64,000 nucleotides of DNA from Helianthus annuus (Eukaryota; Streptophyta; Magnoliopsida; Asterales; Asteraceae): assembly GCF_002127325.2 (NCBI RefSeq), contig NC_035433.2:90908033-90972032 (forward strand), in the 5' to 3' direction. The position numbers and the translations under genes are program-made. This document shows positions 12,322 to 23,853 of the stretch, one piece after another (the first letter of the stretch is position 1; every line of letters begins with the position of its first letter). The notes beneath the pieces are model-generated. The model ran no database searches. It saw nothing but the letters and a program-made list of their open reading frames with translations, and was not told the DNA's origin.

Positions 12322-12445
12322 TGTGGATCACAAGATTGAAAATTCGATGGTGAAAGACAATTTTTTTTTTGTTTTTTTTGTGAAGCTGGATGAGAAAATG
12401 TTTTTTTTTTTTTTTTTGATGAAATGGTTGAAAGAGTTACATGAT

Positions 12446-12454
12446 ATTTATATA
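12446..12454 (-). promoter_or_regulatory. Candidate TATA box of the bHLH gene
   Basis: On the minus strand the site reads TATATAAAT and lies 125-133 bp upstream of the start codon. That would place transcription start about 95-100 bp before the ATG. It is the best TATA match in the proximal upstream region, but no transcript evidence is available. Confidence 0.45.
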
Positions 12455-12861
12455 AGTAGAGTGTTAGTAACACAACAAGTTGAAGTGATTGTGTGAGTTG
12501 GGTTTGATGATGAAAGGTTGGTGTGATGGTGATGCAAATACAAGCAATACAGAATTATGGATTGAGAGAGAGGGTAAGGAAGGGTACAGAGTGAGTTATG
12601 TAGAAGTTATATAAGAAAAAGAAATTATTATTATTATTATTTATTCTTTTGTATATTTTTATTATTTTTTTTTCTTGGTTGTGACGGTGGGGTGGGGGGT
12701 GCATAAAATTGGGTAAAGTGTGAATGCCGGGCCTTGAACGTTAAAACACTAAAAGGTCTAGCATTGTTAGAAACTAAAAACATCATAAATGAATATCGGT
12801 TTTTGTAACCAAGGAGAACATGGATAAAGAAGCCCAAGAATTTTAAGGTAAACTCGTGAAG

Positions 12862-13005
12862 GTTTGAGATTGGTTTAGAAAGTATTTAAATATTTTTTAT
12901 TCAAGTTAATTAGAAAGTATTTTAAATATTTTTTTATTCAAGTTAAGTTTGAGATTGGTTTAGAAAGTATTTTAAATATTTTTTTATTCAAGTTAAAAGT
13001 GTTTT
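12862..13005. repeat. AT-rich tandem repeat, about three copies
   Basis: Three successive copies of a block built on TTTAGAAAGTATTTTAAATA followed by TTTTTTATTCAAGTTAA. The middle copy lacks the leading GAGATTGG. It looks like a local duplication in the bHLH upstream region. Confidence 0.8.
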
Positions 13006-13039
13006 GAGATTGTTAGAAAAGAATGGGACTTACCATTAA

Positions 13040-13195
13040 CCCCTTCTCTCTTCTCTATCTCTTCTCTTCCCCATATCAGTGAGTAGTCACCGTATTCACT
13101 GTTCACCACTCACCGCAAATACGAAGGGGGTGTATCTCCGATCGACAACTAATTCACCGAAGGGGTCACCGAATGGTGCCCCTTCCACCCTTACA
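13040..13195. mobile_element. Harbinger/Tourist-like MITE fragment
   Basis: The block contains GTGAGTAGTCACCG, ACTCACCG and CCGAAGGGG phrases that also occur near the left end of the Harbinger element at 36112, and it ends CCCCTTCCACCC followed by TTA. The left terminal repeat is not recognisable, so this is probably one end of a decayed element. Confidence 0.4.
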
Positions 13196-13359
13196 AGCAT
13201 TATCTGACTTCTGTAATTGTATGTTTTACCCTTTATGTATATTTATGTAATTACCTCGGTATGGATCGACTTCCTACTCGCGTGGCGTTGTAGCGCAGAA
13301 ACATAAACATCCCAACGCCAACGAAAAGGAGGAAACAACAAATCACTTACTCATGTCTT

Positions 13360-13617
13360 GTTAGCTCCATTATTTGCCAGATGGGTTCAAGCTGGATGAA
13401 ACTGCCTCCCATTTCCGCCTTCACCGCCAACGACCTTTTCAAATTGCACAAGCATGTGACGAGCTCAAACGCAAAAAAGCGGTTAGTACAATCGAACATT
13501 CTACTCGCTTGCTGGTGGATTTGGAAAAAAAGGAACGAAATCATATTCAGAAGTGCAAGGGCGGACGCTGCAAAAATCATGGCAGAAATAAAGTCTAGCG
13601 GGTTTTTAAACATATAA
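13360..13617 (+). pseudogene. LINE ORF2 C-terminal fragment
   Basis: A plus-strand frame ending at 13617 encodes a tail of the zf-RVT region of L1-type LINEs. It contains ACWWIWKKRNEIIFRSARAD and ends in a KSSGFLNI-like segment, closely parallel to the C-terminus of the LINE at 23954-24352 (WWCIWIARNERRFSNKQRSA). No reverse transcriptase remains, so this is a short dead fragment. Confidence 0.75.
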
Positions 13618-13619
13618 CC

Positions 13620-13989
13620 CAGAGCTTTTCATCTTTCGCAATTTAATCTCAACACTTTTTTTACTTTCAACATTAGTCTCTTATATACTTTTCATCTTTC
13701 ATAAGTTCTCTGTTTAACGTGTCATTCTAAATTTCTGAGTTAACACGTCGCAACGTGCGTGTGGGGTTCAACGTTTTTCCATCTATTTTTTTCCTGTTTG
13801 ACCTGTCCGTCGCAGCGCGTCTATTTTTTCCGTTTGATAGATCTGTCGCAACGTGCGATTAATTATTTTTTATCGGTTTTACACATAAGCTCGTGGTCAT
13901 GTGAGAAACATTTTCCTTTCATCTAACGTAACTAACGTGATATATAACTAATGAATTCTCCGCCGTATTACGGCGGGTGGTAATTCTAG
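13620..13989 (+). mobile_element. Non-autonomous Helitron 3' part
   Basis: The 3' end has a hairpin, CCGCCGTA / TACGGCGG (13960-13967 and 13969-13976), then GTGGTAATTCTAG and a following T. That is the hairpin-plus-CTRR terminus of Helitrons, which insert between A and T. The body carries GTTAACACGTCGCAACGTGC and related phrases shared with the copies ending at 20999, 21392 and 36481. The 5' end is not defined and may be truncated near the LINE fragment. Confidence 0.7.
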
Positions 13990-14022
13990 TAACATTATGT
14001 ATAAAAAATATCCTTCTTTTTT

Positions 14023-14481
14023 GAGTTAAATGCCCGGATAATCCCTGTGGTTTGCTATTTTTTCACATTTATTCCCTAACTTTCTAAAATTAAAGCTATA
14101 GTACCCAACTTTTCAATTTTTGTTCCCGGATAGACCCTATGCCTAACATCAGTTAGTTTTCTCAGTTAAGAGGGTGTGAAATGACAAAAATACCCTTACT
14201 ATAAAACAAAATAACTTAATAGATTTATTTATTTGTAGGACCCACTCCTTTATAAAAACAAAATAACAACCCCACCCCCCACCTTCCTCTCTCTTTCTTC
14301 TCTTCACCCCGCAACATCATCATCCCATCTTCTCCACAAGAACACACACTTAAACACACTCTGTACCTTTGGTCTTTTCTATATAAATACGAGAAATGGA
14401 AGGTGAAACACGACAATGAGTCTGTTAATTCTAGTTCATTTTCAATTCCAATTCATTTGGTAAACTTATTATTATTATTAC

Positions 14482-14512
<31 letters not shown>

Positions 14513-15499
14513 GATGGGTGGATCAAAGAAACTCCAGTAAGTTGCTACACCCACAACCTCCGACGAACATTTCAGCTAAACCCACAACCTCCGGCGAACA
14601 GTTCTGTTACACCCACCAGTGTAACTTCTCTCTTTCTATAACTTCTACAGATCTGTATATTATTTAATTTTAGATATCTAGGTATGATTTAGTGTTGTTG
14701 TAAGTGGTGACATATGGTGGTGTTGGGCTACAGACATGGAGGTAGGCAGAAATTGTTTAACAGACCCTAAAATTCTTTTGATCCCTCTTTCTTTAACTCA
14801 CCACCATCTTCTATAACCAACCACCACCACAACTGCAGGCAGCCCTTTTCGGCCAATTTGTGATGGGTTCAAGCGATGGGCGTCGGGCCTGATGTGTGCA
14901 GGCTATGATTGGAGACGGTGGAGGCGGTGGTTGGAGGCAGTGGATGCGGTTGTTGTTGGAGGGTAGTGGAGGCGGTGGTTGAGGGGTGGAGGTAGGCGAT
15001 TGCAGATCTGAACACGATTTCATATATGTGGTGATGGTGGTTCGAAGACGGGGGTTTAGACGTGGGTGGCTCGAGTGGTGGTTTTGGTGTGGTGTGACGG
15101 TGCTGGATAGAGTGATGATGCAGTGGTGAATGGTGGTCAAATGTTGTGGTCGAGAGAAGGTTTCCTGGTTGTAGAGGTGGTGGTGAACGGTGATGCTTGG
15201 GGTTGAGGAGATGAAGTAGGAGGGGAAGGTGGGTCCCATTTGTTTATATTTAAATAATAGTGGTAGGCCGTATTTCTCTTTCTAAATGATTTGTTAATTA
15301 TTAATGTTTTATATATTTTAAGGAAATAGTGTTTAGGTCATTTCACACCATCTTAACTGAGAAAACTAACTGATGTTGGGCCCAGGGACTATTCGGGAAC
15401 GAAAATTGAAACATTGGGGACTATAGCTGTAATTTTAGAAAGTTAGGGACTAAATGTGCAAAATGGGCAAACCATATAGACTATCCGGGCATTTAACTC
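14023..15499. mobile_element. MULE-type foldback element, 1.5 kb
   Basis: The ends GAGTTAAATGCCCGGATAAT and its reverse-complement counterpart define terminal inverted repeats of about 170 bp (14023-14195 and 15325-15499). Both arms include the inverted phrase AACTGAGAAAACTAACTGATGTT. The tips match the MULE MITE at 7828-8150. Inside are an (ATT)n run, a doubled ACCCACAACCTCCG-type phrase and a G-rich GGTGG/GGAGGCGG segment that reads Pro/His-rich on the minus strand. There is no transposase, and no clean 9-bp duplication because the flanks are T runs. It may have captured host DNA, which I cannot show. Confidence 0.78.
14467..14513. repeat. (ATT)n microsatellite
   Basis: Near-perfect ATT trinucleotide run with one interruption, inside the foldback element. 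Confidence 0.95.
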
Positions 15500-16085
15500 T
15501 TTTTCTATTGTTATACATACAGTAAAACTTTGGTATCAATTTTTAAGATTTGGATGCAGTTGCAAGATTTAAGTTGTCAAACTTATAGTTTTCATCTCAA
15601 CTTTTATTTAGTTGAACATTGTGACAGTGGGGTTAGGGTAATATTAATGTAGCGTCTGACCTTGGTGTTACTGTTTTGAATGATCTTCAATGTTTTATTG
15701 TTATATGCATCTATGACTATCATAAATGGTGAGATATGTGGTTCACAAAGTTATACAAGAACTAATCGAACATTTTAAATGTGTTGTTTACTTACTGAGT
15801 TGACTCTATAGCTCATTTATATCCATAGTGTAGGGGGCGACTTAGAGTACGAGTACGGAAAGCAAAGAAATATGTTACATGTCTGCGGCAATCGGATGTT
15901 TCCATGTGTTACAAATATGATATCGCGAGTCGAATAATCATTTATTATTATTATTTTATGTTTTTTTAGCTTTAGAAAATATAACTTTTACGTAACAAAT
16001 ATACGTTGTTAGAATAAAATTGATTATAAAAATACGTATAAAATTAAGTGAAAAACTTACTCACGTCTGCAATTACACATGTACT
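15500..16085. other. Non-coding stretch
   Basis: No exon, RNA gene or bounded repeat recognised. Confidence 0.5.
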
Positions 16086-16300
16086 GGTTTTTTTTAACGA
16101 CAAATTTTGGATTACTGATGGACCACTAGAGTATCATCGTGCTACCAGCGGAACTACCCGATCATATTCATCTCCACTAGGTTATAATGTTTATACACAG
16201 ATTGAGGAGGAAACCTAATAAATCTGGGACCCCCCCCCCCCTCCCCCCTTCTATTGTGGGAATCGAACTCAGAACCTAATGATTTGTAAGCCTTATCTCA
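16086..16300 (-). mobile_element. tRNA-derived SINE-like element, copy 1
   Basis: On the minus strand it contains GGTTCTGAGTTCGATTCCC, which has a good Pol III B-box core (GTTCGATTCC), near its start. It ends with AAATTTGTCGTTAAAAAAAA, an A-rich tail. A second copy in the same orientation is at 27352-27545, sharing CACCAGCGGA/CTACCAGCGGA, CATCTCTAGTAGG/CATCTCCACTAGG and GAGGAGGAAAC-like phrases. The A box is not clear and no target duplication was found, so SINE is the most likely class but not proven. Confidence 0.6.
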
Positions 16301-16824
16301 CCCCAAATATGTACAGATTGAAAGGATGGGTTATACATATATGTATTTTTATGGTCAATAATAGTCTGATGCAAATTAATAAGGGACTGAAGTGTAATTT
16401 ATTTGTGTTGTCTTTCGCGTAAGTTAAATAAGCCCTTCAAGTTTTGCTTGAGTGCAACTATACACTCTAAAGTTTTTAAACCTTTCCAAATGTCACTTTC
16501 AGTCATGGATGACAACTAAGGCATTTCTAAGATAACGTCTTTTCTCATATTTGACAATATTCAAATTATGAATTAAAAAATCACTTTTACTCTTTATTCA
16601 CGAGACACAAAAAATAGAAGTAGAGACGTCTCTCAGAATTTACGTACCCAGTTCGATATTAAAGAATGTGCTCTTCCGTAATGTTTTATTATTATTTACC
16701 AAGAATTAAATTAGTATTGGGCTCAATAAATCTAAAACTAAGTGGACTAAATTGTAAACCATAAAAAATATTTTGTAAATGAGCCTATATTGGAATTGGT
16801 ATATGTTTACTATTTAAAAAAAAT

Positions 16825-16887
<63 letters not shown>

Positions 16888-17439
16888 TTTTTTAAAACGC
16901 GTGTCCCTCGAAATCACGGGCCTTGTGCGGAGGTCCTCCCCGCACACCATCAAAGCCGTCACCGATGAGAACAGTTGTGATTCATGATGACAGGAGTGAA
17001 AAATATAAGATACGGAAATCTCAAATCCGATTGAAATATGAATGAATGGTTAAAAATGATTAGGTTAAACGTTCATCTTATTCAAGCATCCTTATAGCTT
17101 ACTCTCACACCTTAACTCTATCTTTCTCTTTACGTATCAATATATATAGAGGGAGAGAGACAAAAGAGATGAGTGTGTGAATATTAACACCTGTTAATTT
17201 TTTTTATTATTTAGTTATCCTTAACATGTTTCTTTACTGAGGTTTCAGTTAACTTTTTATTTTAATTTCGGAAGACAAAAATGATTTATATAAAAATGAT
17301 GGTGGTTCGAAATCCCTAACCAAACAACAATTACACAAAACGGATGGGATTTTTAATTCAATCGGTCCAAGATGTATTGAGTTTGTTTATTTCCGGTGAC
17401 GATCCACGTAAAAGAAAAATGAAGAATGCTATTTGATGA
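16301..17439. other. Non-coding stretch
   Basis: Contains the (TA)n run at 16828-16881 and a GC-rich patch at 16900-16970 in which I recognise no product. No gene called. Confidence 0.5.
16828..16881. repeat. (TA)n microsatellite
   Basis: Uninterrupted TA dinucleotide run of about 54 bp. Confidence 0.97.
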
Positions 17440-17962
17440 TGTGGGTGTCCGGAAACTCACACTTAGCAGAGCTGGAAGTAGTCACACAGATGACCAGCAG
17501 CTGTAAGCTCATTTATTGTACACTCAACAAGTCCCGAGTCTGCAAAGTCAAACTGATAAAACTTTAACCAAAAGTGTGCAAAAGTAACATTGAGACTCAC
17601 GATTCAGACTTTCACCAAAAAGACAAGGCCATCCGCACAAGCAACACCTAAGAGGATACGACTTACCCCTTATAAAAGATGAGTTGTCGAGATGGCTTCC
17701 ACAGGGCAGAGAGAACTCTGCCTATATAAAGGAGTCTCCTCACAACTCCAAAGGTATTCCACTCATGACTCTCCCTCTCTAAAACTATACTATCTTATTC
17801 TCTTAAGCTTATTAACTCCCGAGAACCCCTTACTTATTTTCACGTGGGAGCCTAGCTCCCGCGTTAATGTTAACGGTGCTTCTTTGTTCGCGCATTCTAT
17901 CCAAGGAACTTCATGCGGACATGAATCCTAAACCTCCCCCTACCATAGCCTTGTTGTATTAA
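17440..17962 (+). mobile_element. Candidate short solo LTR
   Basis: The block starts TGTGGGTGTCCGG and ends TTGTATTAACA (TG...CA). It has a promoter-like TATATAAAGGAG (about 17721-17732) some 280 bp in, followed by pyrimidine-rich sequence, a layout like an LTR U3-R-U5. No target duplication, primer-binding site or partner LTR was found, so the limits are tentative. Confidence 0.35.
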
Positions 17963-18513
17963 CACTATCAAAGAACGGTTCTTTTTTACGTCGTTAGCTT
18001 TGAAAATGGCCTCATTTCTATACTTCCAAATCAACCACAAACAGAAACAAAAAAAGATCAAACACAATGCTCTAAAATATGTTTGTTAAAGAGCATGTAA
18101 AAACCGTTTTATAAACAATATGTATAATTGTATAGTATATCTTTTGAATATTATTCTTGTAGATGGAGTAGATAGCATCTCTTATCTCGATGCATATTTA
18201 CTTTGTCGGGCGACTCACTCCTAATCCTACGAATACTTAATTCAACAAGAGGGGTTTGTAGTCAAACCAAATTGTGTTTTTGGTTTATTATGTTAAAAGT
18301 CAAATATAAATAAAATAAACACGGATAGTTTATTACAACAAAATTGTTGTCCTTCACATGCCACCTTACACCTTTATTACTCATTTTAACATATTAAAAT
18401 TATATAGTTTGACATTTAATTTGAGGTATATGGCTAGCTATTAGCTTTACGAGGGTAAAACCTAAAATAGTGTTGTATTCATGCACTACACCTTTATATC
18501 AATACACTATGAT
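17963..18513. other. Non-coding stretch
   Basis: Nothing recognised. Confidence 0.5.
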
Positions 18514-19135
18514 GGTGTTTGTTTTTTAGAAAAATTATTTCTGGCCTTTTATGTCTGTGCTGCGCAGACCATGCGCAGATGTTTAGCTCTGCAGTCCATT
18601 TGTTTTTTAGAAGACATTTCATTAAAAAATGTCTTTAAACCTCTGCACGTCCTCTTTCCCACGTAGACATGGTCTAATGTCTTCCCACCTCTCCAAACCC
18701 TCTATGCAGCCATGGATGCTCCAACATGAAATCGACGGTAGTTGAAGATCTGGAAATCCAAACGAAAATGAAGATGAAATCAACGGTAGATGAAATCGAT
18801 CTTGAAGAACTTGGGAGAAATCGAACATGAAGATCTGGAAATCGAACATGAAATCGACGGGATAAATGGCCTGCAGTCGACGGCTGCAACATCGATCTTC
18901 CTCATCTGCCTCCTTTGGAATACGTTTGCAGATCTAAAATGTTTTCAAGAGAAAGGGGTTTGGGAGAAGAGATACGGAGAATACGTTTGCAGATGTGGGG
19001 TTTTAAAAAGATGTGAGATAATCAAACACTCTTTTTATTACACTCTGCAGACATTTGGTCCATCTCTTCTCGTGCAGACATTTGCATATGTGCTCCGCAG
19101 ACTGTAGACCTTTTACATCTGAAAAAACAATCACC
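18514..19135. mobile_element. Foldback element with GGTGTTTG-type ends
   Basis: The left end GGTGTTTGTTTTTTAG and right end CTGAAAAAACAATCACC form an imperfect terminal inverted repeat. CTGCGCAGAC/CTGCAGACATTTG motifs recur near both ends. The interior has repeated GAAATCGA-type phrases (18720-18860). No target duplication was confirmed, and the superfamily (hAT or other) is open. Confidence 0.5.
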
Positions 19136-19587
19136 ACCTACAATTCTCATGTACAAGTGTAGTTAGATGGTGATAAATTTTGAGTTCTTTTTTTAATAGA
19201 AGTTGTAGCAGGGTTTAGGTGGTGATAATTTATTCAATAAATGTTTTCCTTTACGTTCCTTTGTCTAAAGTACATAAATAGTCCTTTAGTAGGTACATCA
19301 AGATTCAAATGCCCTTAAATTTAACATAAAAAATAGACACTGAATTATCATAATGTCTTTTAGGCAAACAATAAACTAAAATATGCATTTAATGAAAACC
19401 GTAATTTACTCTAAAGATAATTCAAAATAATATATTCTCCCTCCTCTAGTTGTTACCATATCATTAAAAAAATCATTTAAACTATGTAATTGTTAAAACA
19501 AATACATCATTTTATAACTCATATAGCAAAATATATGAAAAATTATAGATTATGAAATATAACATATCAACATCAAGATAGATTATA

Positions 19588-19905
19588 GAGTAAAATACAC
19601 GGATGGTCTCTGTAGTTTATCAAAAATTTTAATTTGGTCCCAGATTTTTAAAAGTACACGGACGGTAACTGTGGTTTGCACTTTGTAACGCTTTTAGTCC
19701 CTAGCCAACAAATCTAATAGTTTTAGCATGTCCAAGTTAGGGACTAAATGCGTTACAAAGTGCAAACCATAAAGACCATGCATGTAATTTTAGAAAAAAG
19801 TTAGGGAATAAATGCGTTACAAAATACAAACCACAAGGACCATTTGTGTACTTTTGGATAGCTAGAGAGCAAATCCAAAATTTTGGTAAACTATAGGAAA
19901 CCAAA
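19588..19905. mobile_element. Degenerate foldback MITE (MULE-like)
   Basis: Starts GAGTAAAATACACGGATGGT, similar to the GAGTTAA-TGCCCGGATGG tips of the MULE elements in this window. It folds onto a right arm in which TTGGTAAACTATAGGAAACC pairs with the left GTCTCTGTAGTTTATCAAAA. Inner arms share GTTACAAAGTGCAAACCA and its inverse. The right limit is approximate and no duplication was verified. Confidence 0.65.
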
Positions 19906-20519
19906 ACGTTTATTGAATAGTTCATTAGGTTTAGTTACAAAACAAAGATAGATAAGCACAGTTTGAAGGATATAACACATATATTTGTTTTTTAATTGTA
20001 ACTAACTAATTGTGGTAATTTACAATAACATACATTTGTTTTTTTAATTGCAACTAATTAATAGTTGTAATTTACAGAATTGAGGAGAAAGAAAAAATGG
20101 TTTAACGTGTTTGGGCCGGGTCAATATTTGCATAGGGGTCCGCTTCATAAGCGTCTAAATCGGCTTTGGTCGGGTTCATATAGCTATCAACATCAACAAC
20201 AATAATATCTCATTTAACAACTAACTATTTTGATTAAATCAATTTATAAGCCTTTATCGGTTTAGTTGTGATGAATTTCAACTCAGCCGGACCATGCAAA
20301 TCGTATTTAATGAATACTTCTTAGTTAAACACTTATACTTATTCGTAATTATGAAATATAACCTAGGAGATAATCTAACTTATAATAAAAGACTTAAAAT
20401 AATAACACATGGCATTCTCTCCTTCAACCTTATAAATTTTATTTATAATTTTATCCTTATCTTTATCTAAAATTAATAAATAACTTCAATTTTGCAATTT
20501 AGATCCTTTTTGTTTTTTT
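19906..20519. other. Non-coding stretch
   Basis: AT-rich with no gene. TAACTAATTAATAGTTG-type phrases recur near 19995-20070. Confidence 0.5.
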
Positions 20520-20999
20520 ACTTTTAACTCAAAAATTTTGATCTTTTGTAATTTAATCCCAACTGTTTTATTTTCATTTTTGGTCCACCATACTTTTCAT
20601 CTTTCTCAAGTGTTTCGTTTCGTTCTAAAGTTTGTGAGTTAACGCATCGCAACGTGCGTGTGGGGTTCAACATTTTTTCGTATATTTTTTTCCCGTTTGA
20701 CTGCCACGTTACATCACATCTATTTTTCTGCGTTTGACAAATTCGTCCAACACGCAGATCCTGGATGGACTTAGTTATTTTTTCCAATATTTTACGTTTC
20801 AGTTTAATTTCTCAGCAACGAGCGTGCGTGATTCAAAGATTTTACGTCTGCTTTTCGCATGGTGTTATTTTTTTCCTGTTTTTATTTATTTTGTTTTTAC
20901 GAGCTTTTCAGGTGTTGGTGGTCGCTGACAATGGTATAGTATTGCTACTACTTAACACAGTTTTATGACAACCGCTGCAACGCAGGGGCTTAATACTAG
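20520..20999 (+). mobile_element. Non-autonomous Helitron, 3' part
   Basis: The 3' end has the hairpin-forming phrase CGCTGCAACGCAGGGG, then CTTAATACTAG and a following T. The body shares GTTAACGCATCGCAACGTGC, GTGTGGGGTTCAAC and TTTTTTTCCCGTTTGAC with the copy at 13620-13989. The 5' start is uncertain. Confidence 0.68.
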
Positions 21000-21391
21000 T
21001 TTCTAACATAATAACCCAAAATTCACGGATTTGAATTTTGTTTAGACAATTTTGGGTCAGTTTTAGACTGAATTTGCGAACCCCTTAGCTAAAAAGGTCA
21101 TGTTATATTTTACCCGATAGGCTCGTGGTTTGACCTTTTAATTTAAGGCTTTCATTATTTTTACACCCCTAAATCTTATTTTCAGATCCCTTTTCACTCT
21201 TATCTCTCTTTATATATATCTATGTATGTATACAGAGAGATAGAGAGGATGAATGTGAGAATATTAACTCCCTAATTTGATACTTTGTGTGTCAAAAAAT
21301 GCTTTTAATGATATAATTTAAATGAGTGGGTAGTGTATGTCTGGAATTTAAATGATAAAAATAAAGTTTTGTACTTTAAACCTAACTGGTA

Positions 21392-21775
21392 TTAGTATTA
21401 AACAACCTCGCGTTGCGACGGGGCCACCAACATTGATCTTGTGGCGTGTTAATGCGAATAACCTAGACCGAAAAATAAAACATAGAATAAAATAACTAAG
21501 TTGATTTAGCACGTGCGTTGCGACGAACCTGTCAAACGGGAAAAAATAGACGACGTAAAACGTTAAATACGTTGCGTCGTGTTAACTCGCAAAATTTAGA
21601 ACAGAACGTAAAACGAATAATTTGCGTAATATGAAAAGTATAGGGGACCAAAGTTGAAAATACAAAAGTTGTGAGGTTAAATTGAAAAAGATGAAAATTT
21701 TGATGTTATAAGTAAAAAAAACTACTTTTGGGTTAAAAATGAAAAATATTTTTTTTAAACCTCCCAAATTTTGAG
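21392..21775 (-). mobile_element. Non-autonomous Helitron, inverted copy
   Basis: Read on the minus strand it ends with a CGTCGCAACGCGAGG hairpin, then TTGTTTAATACTAA and T. The internal phrases GTTGCGACGAACCTGTCAAA, GTTGCGTCGTGTTAACTCGC and AAGTATAGGGGACCAAAGTT are the reverse of those in the plus-strand copies. The 5' end is approximate. Confidence 0.62.
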
Positions 21776-22298
21776 TATGTAAATTATTGTAGATACACTT
21801 AGATTTGTGCTTGTGTTTTCAAATTTAGAGTATTAATATGCAAAAACATAATATACATAGAATTTGAGCACCAAACGGTGCATGTTTGTGTTAACCCTCG
21901 AAGACTCGTGTTGTGTTAGGGTCCGTGTTAGATTTTCAATTCGTGTCCAACCTAATGTTGGATATTTTAGTATAATCGGGATAGACTTGGTGACCAAAGT
22001 AAATTACAATAAACATCAAGCAAGTTAGGAGGTGTGAGAATGCACGCTTGCTTGAGTTGTTATAAATCAAAATGTTCGGGCGGAGCCCCTAATCAATGGT
22101 GGTTCCAAAGGGGCGGCAGCGTCCCTGATAGCAGAGTCCAAGGGGGCAGAGCCCCTGGCTGTGGTCGCATGAAAAAATCTTATTTTAATTAAATTGCTTC
22201 ATTAAAAATGCATTAGAAAAAATATATTTTTTAAGAAAATTCTTTTTACTTTCGAGATAAAAATTGGCTCTCTTTTGAAGCAATTTGAAAATTAAAAG
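21776..22298. other. Non-coding stretch
   Basis: Contains a GC-rich patch (22080-22170) with repeated GGGGC(A/G)GAGCCCCT phrases. No gene recognised. Confidence 0.5.
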
Positions 22299-22596
22299 GT
22301 TATTGGATTTTAATAATCCTAAGTTTCATTAGTTGGTCGATAATAATCCCAACTTTAAAAATTACCTCCAATTTTGTAAAAGTTTGGCTGCCATTGATCA
22401 TTTTCTAACATAGGCGCACTTAAATCAATTAAGGAGTCTCTAGATGTAATTGAATCTATTAGACCAAATTCTTATATGTTTAAAAATGATCAATGGCAGC
22501 CAAACTTTTACAATGGGATTATTAGAGGGAATTTTTAAAGTTTGGATTATTATCGGCCAACTGATGAAACTTAGGATTATTAAAATCCAATAACCC
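22299..22596. mobile_element. Foldback MITE with about 105-bp arms
   Basis: The left arm begins GGTTATTGGATTTTAATAAT and continues through CCTAAGTTTCATTAGTTGG and AAAAGTTTGGCTGCCATTGA. The right arm (about 22480-22596) is its reverse complement with few changes. The loop is about 75 bp. No clear target duplication. Confidence 0.8.
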
Positions 22597-23853
22597 ATAA
22601 TTAAATGGATAACTGCCTGATGGCACTTACGAACCCTATCCCAGGAAAAAAAACTTCGTAATCAATTTTGTTAAAATTTTTATTGTTCAAACGAGTTCAC
22701 AGTACACATGCACTAGGTTCTTGTTTTCAACTTTTGAGTTGTATTCGATTGGATTTTCGGGGAACCACCGAAATATTTCGATCTGAAAGTTATTACACGA
22801 CTTTTAGATCATCCGTTGCGTTCTAAATTCTTCAACACCTAACTCGCTGACACAACCCAAACACTCGTAATATATTTGTTAGTTAAAATTTTAACGTATA
22901 AGACTATCTAAAAAATTAGGTTACAGCAAAAAAAAACTATACCTCAATATTCAATATAACAGATTTTGAAGGTCTAAAAATAACCATTTAAACTATGTAA
23001 ATATATGTATTTTAGATCTATAAATATAATATTAGTTTAAATTAATATTAATAATATACATATATTGAATAAATTTTAACATACGTAGATCTTACAAACG
23101 ACTAAATTTATATATATGTTTACGATGTTACTTGAACCCTCAATAAAGGAAGTAACATATTATATACCTAGATACCGTTAGGATACAAACTCTTTTGGTT
23201 AAAAATAATAGAAAAGAATATATCACACAATGATCTCTGGTAATCCTATATTACGTTTTTAATTCCAACTTTTCAGAAATTAAACTAATATTCTTTATTG
23301 TTTACTCAACCATAATAATTTGATCCTTCGCAGTGAACGTTAAAAAACATAGTTAAATTTCCATAATATTACCAATAAACTCTTATATCATAAAAAGAAA
23401 ATATATAAATTAACCTTCGCCCCACCGTCGTACCCTCTTCTTTGGGTACTTCTTTGTTTGTGGTGGTTGTATTAGTGGTCCTCATCTAAAGTGTGTCAAA
23501 CACATAGATCATAACAATCATTAAATCCAGTAAATTGTTAGATTTTAAATGTTTTGCAACGTTTGAACTTAAAAATACGAATTGCCTAAGAAACTTAATC
23601 CAACATCGTTGAGCTCGCCTAACAACGCCATCGTTGTCGGAGAAGACAAAGTAGAAAAGGAGCCCATGAGGTTGCCGGGAAGCCAAAGAATTAAAAGAAG
23701 AACTAGGGTGAGGGTTATTTGGTAATCAAAAGAAGAACTAAGGTGAGGGTTATTTGGTTTATTTACTTACGAGTAAATTGTAAGTTTTGTCATTTATCCT
23801 TATACCAAATTTTAGACGATGTTCTTTACCTTTAGAATTAATAAGTTTTGTAC
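22597..23853. other. AT-rich non-coding stretch
   Basis: No coding exon. A short direct repeat (AAAAGAAGAACTA(G/A)GGTGAGG) occurs at about 23692 and 23727. Confidence 0.5.

Larger units (their letters stand above)
12322..13039. other. 5' flank of the bHLH gene
   Basis: Probable promoter and 5' UTR. It includes homopolymer T runs (12361-12379 and 12401-12418), an ATT-rich tract (12627-12670) and a repeated AT-rich block (12860-13005). No other gene seen. Confidence 0.5.

Noticed and set aside
14811..15239. 142-residue Pro/His-rich minus-strand frame
   Set aside because: The composition comes from GGTGG-type repeats inside a foldback element, with no domain or splice context.
14014..15508. 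9-bp target duplication for the 14023-15499 element
   Set aside because: The flanks are T-rich (TTCTTTTTT versus TTTTTCTAT) and differ at three of nine positions, so I do not claim a duplication.
22080..22170. GC-rich patch with GGGGC(A/G)GAGCCCCT phrases as a gene fragment
   Set aside because: No open frame of useful length or recognisable product; probably repeat-derived.
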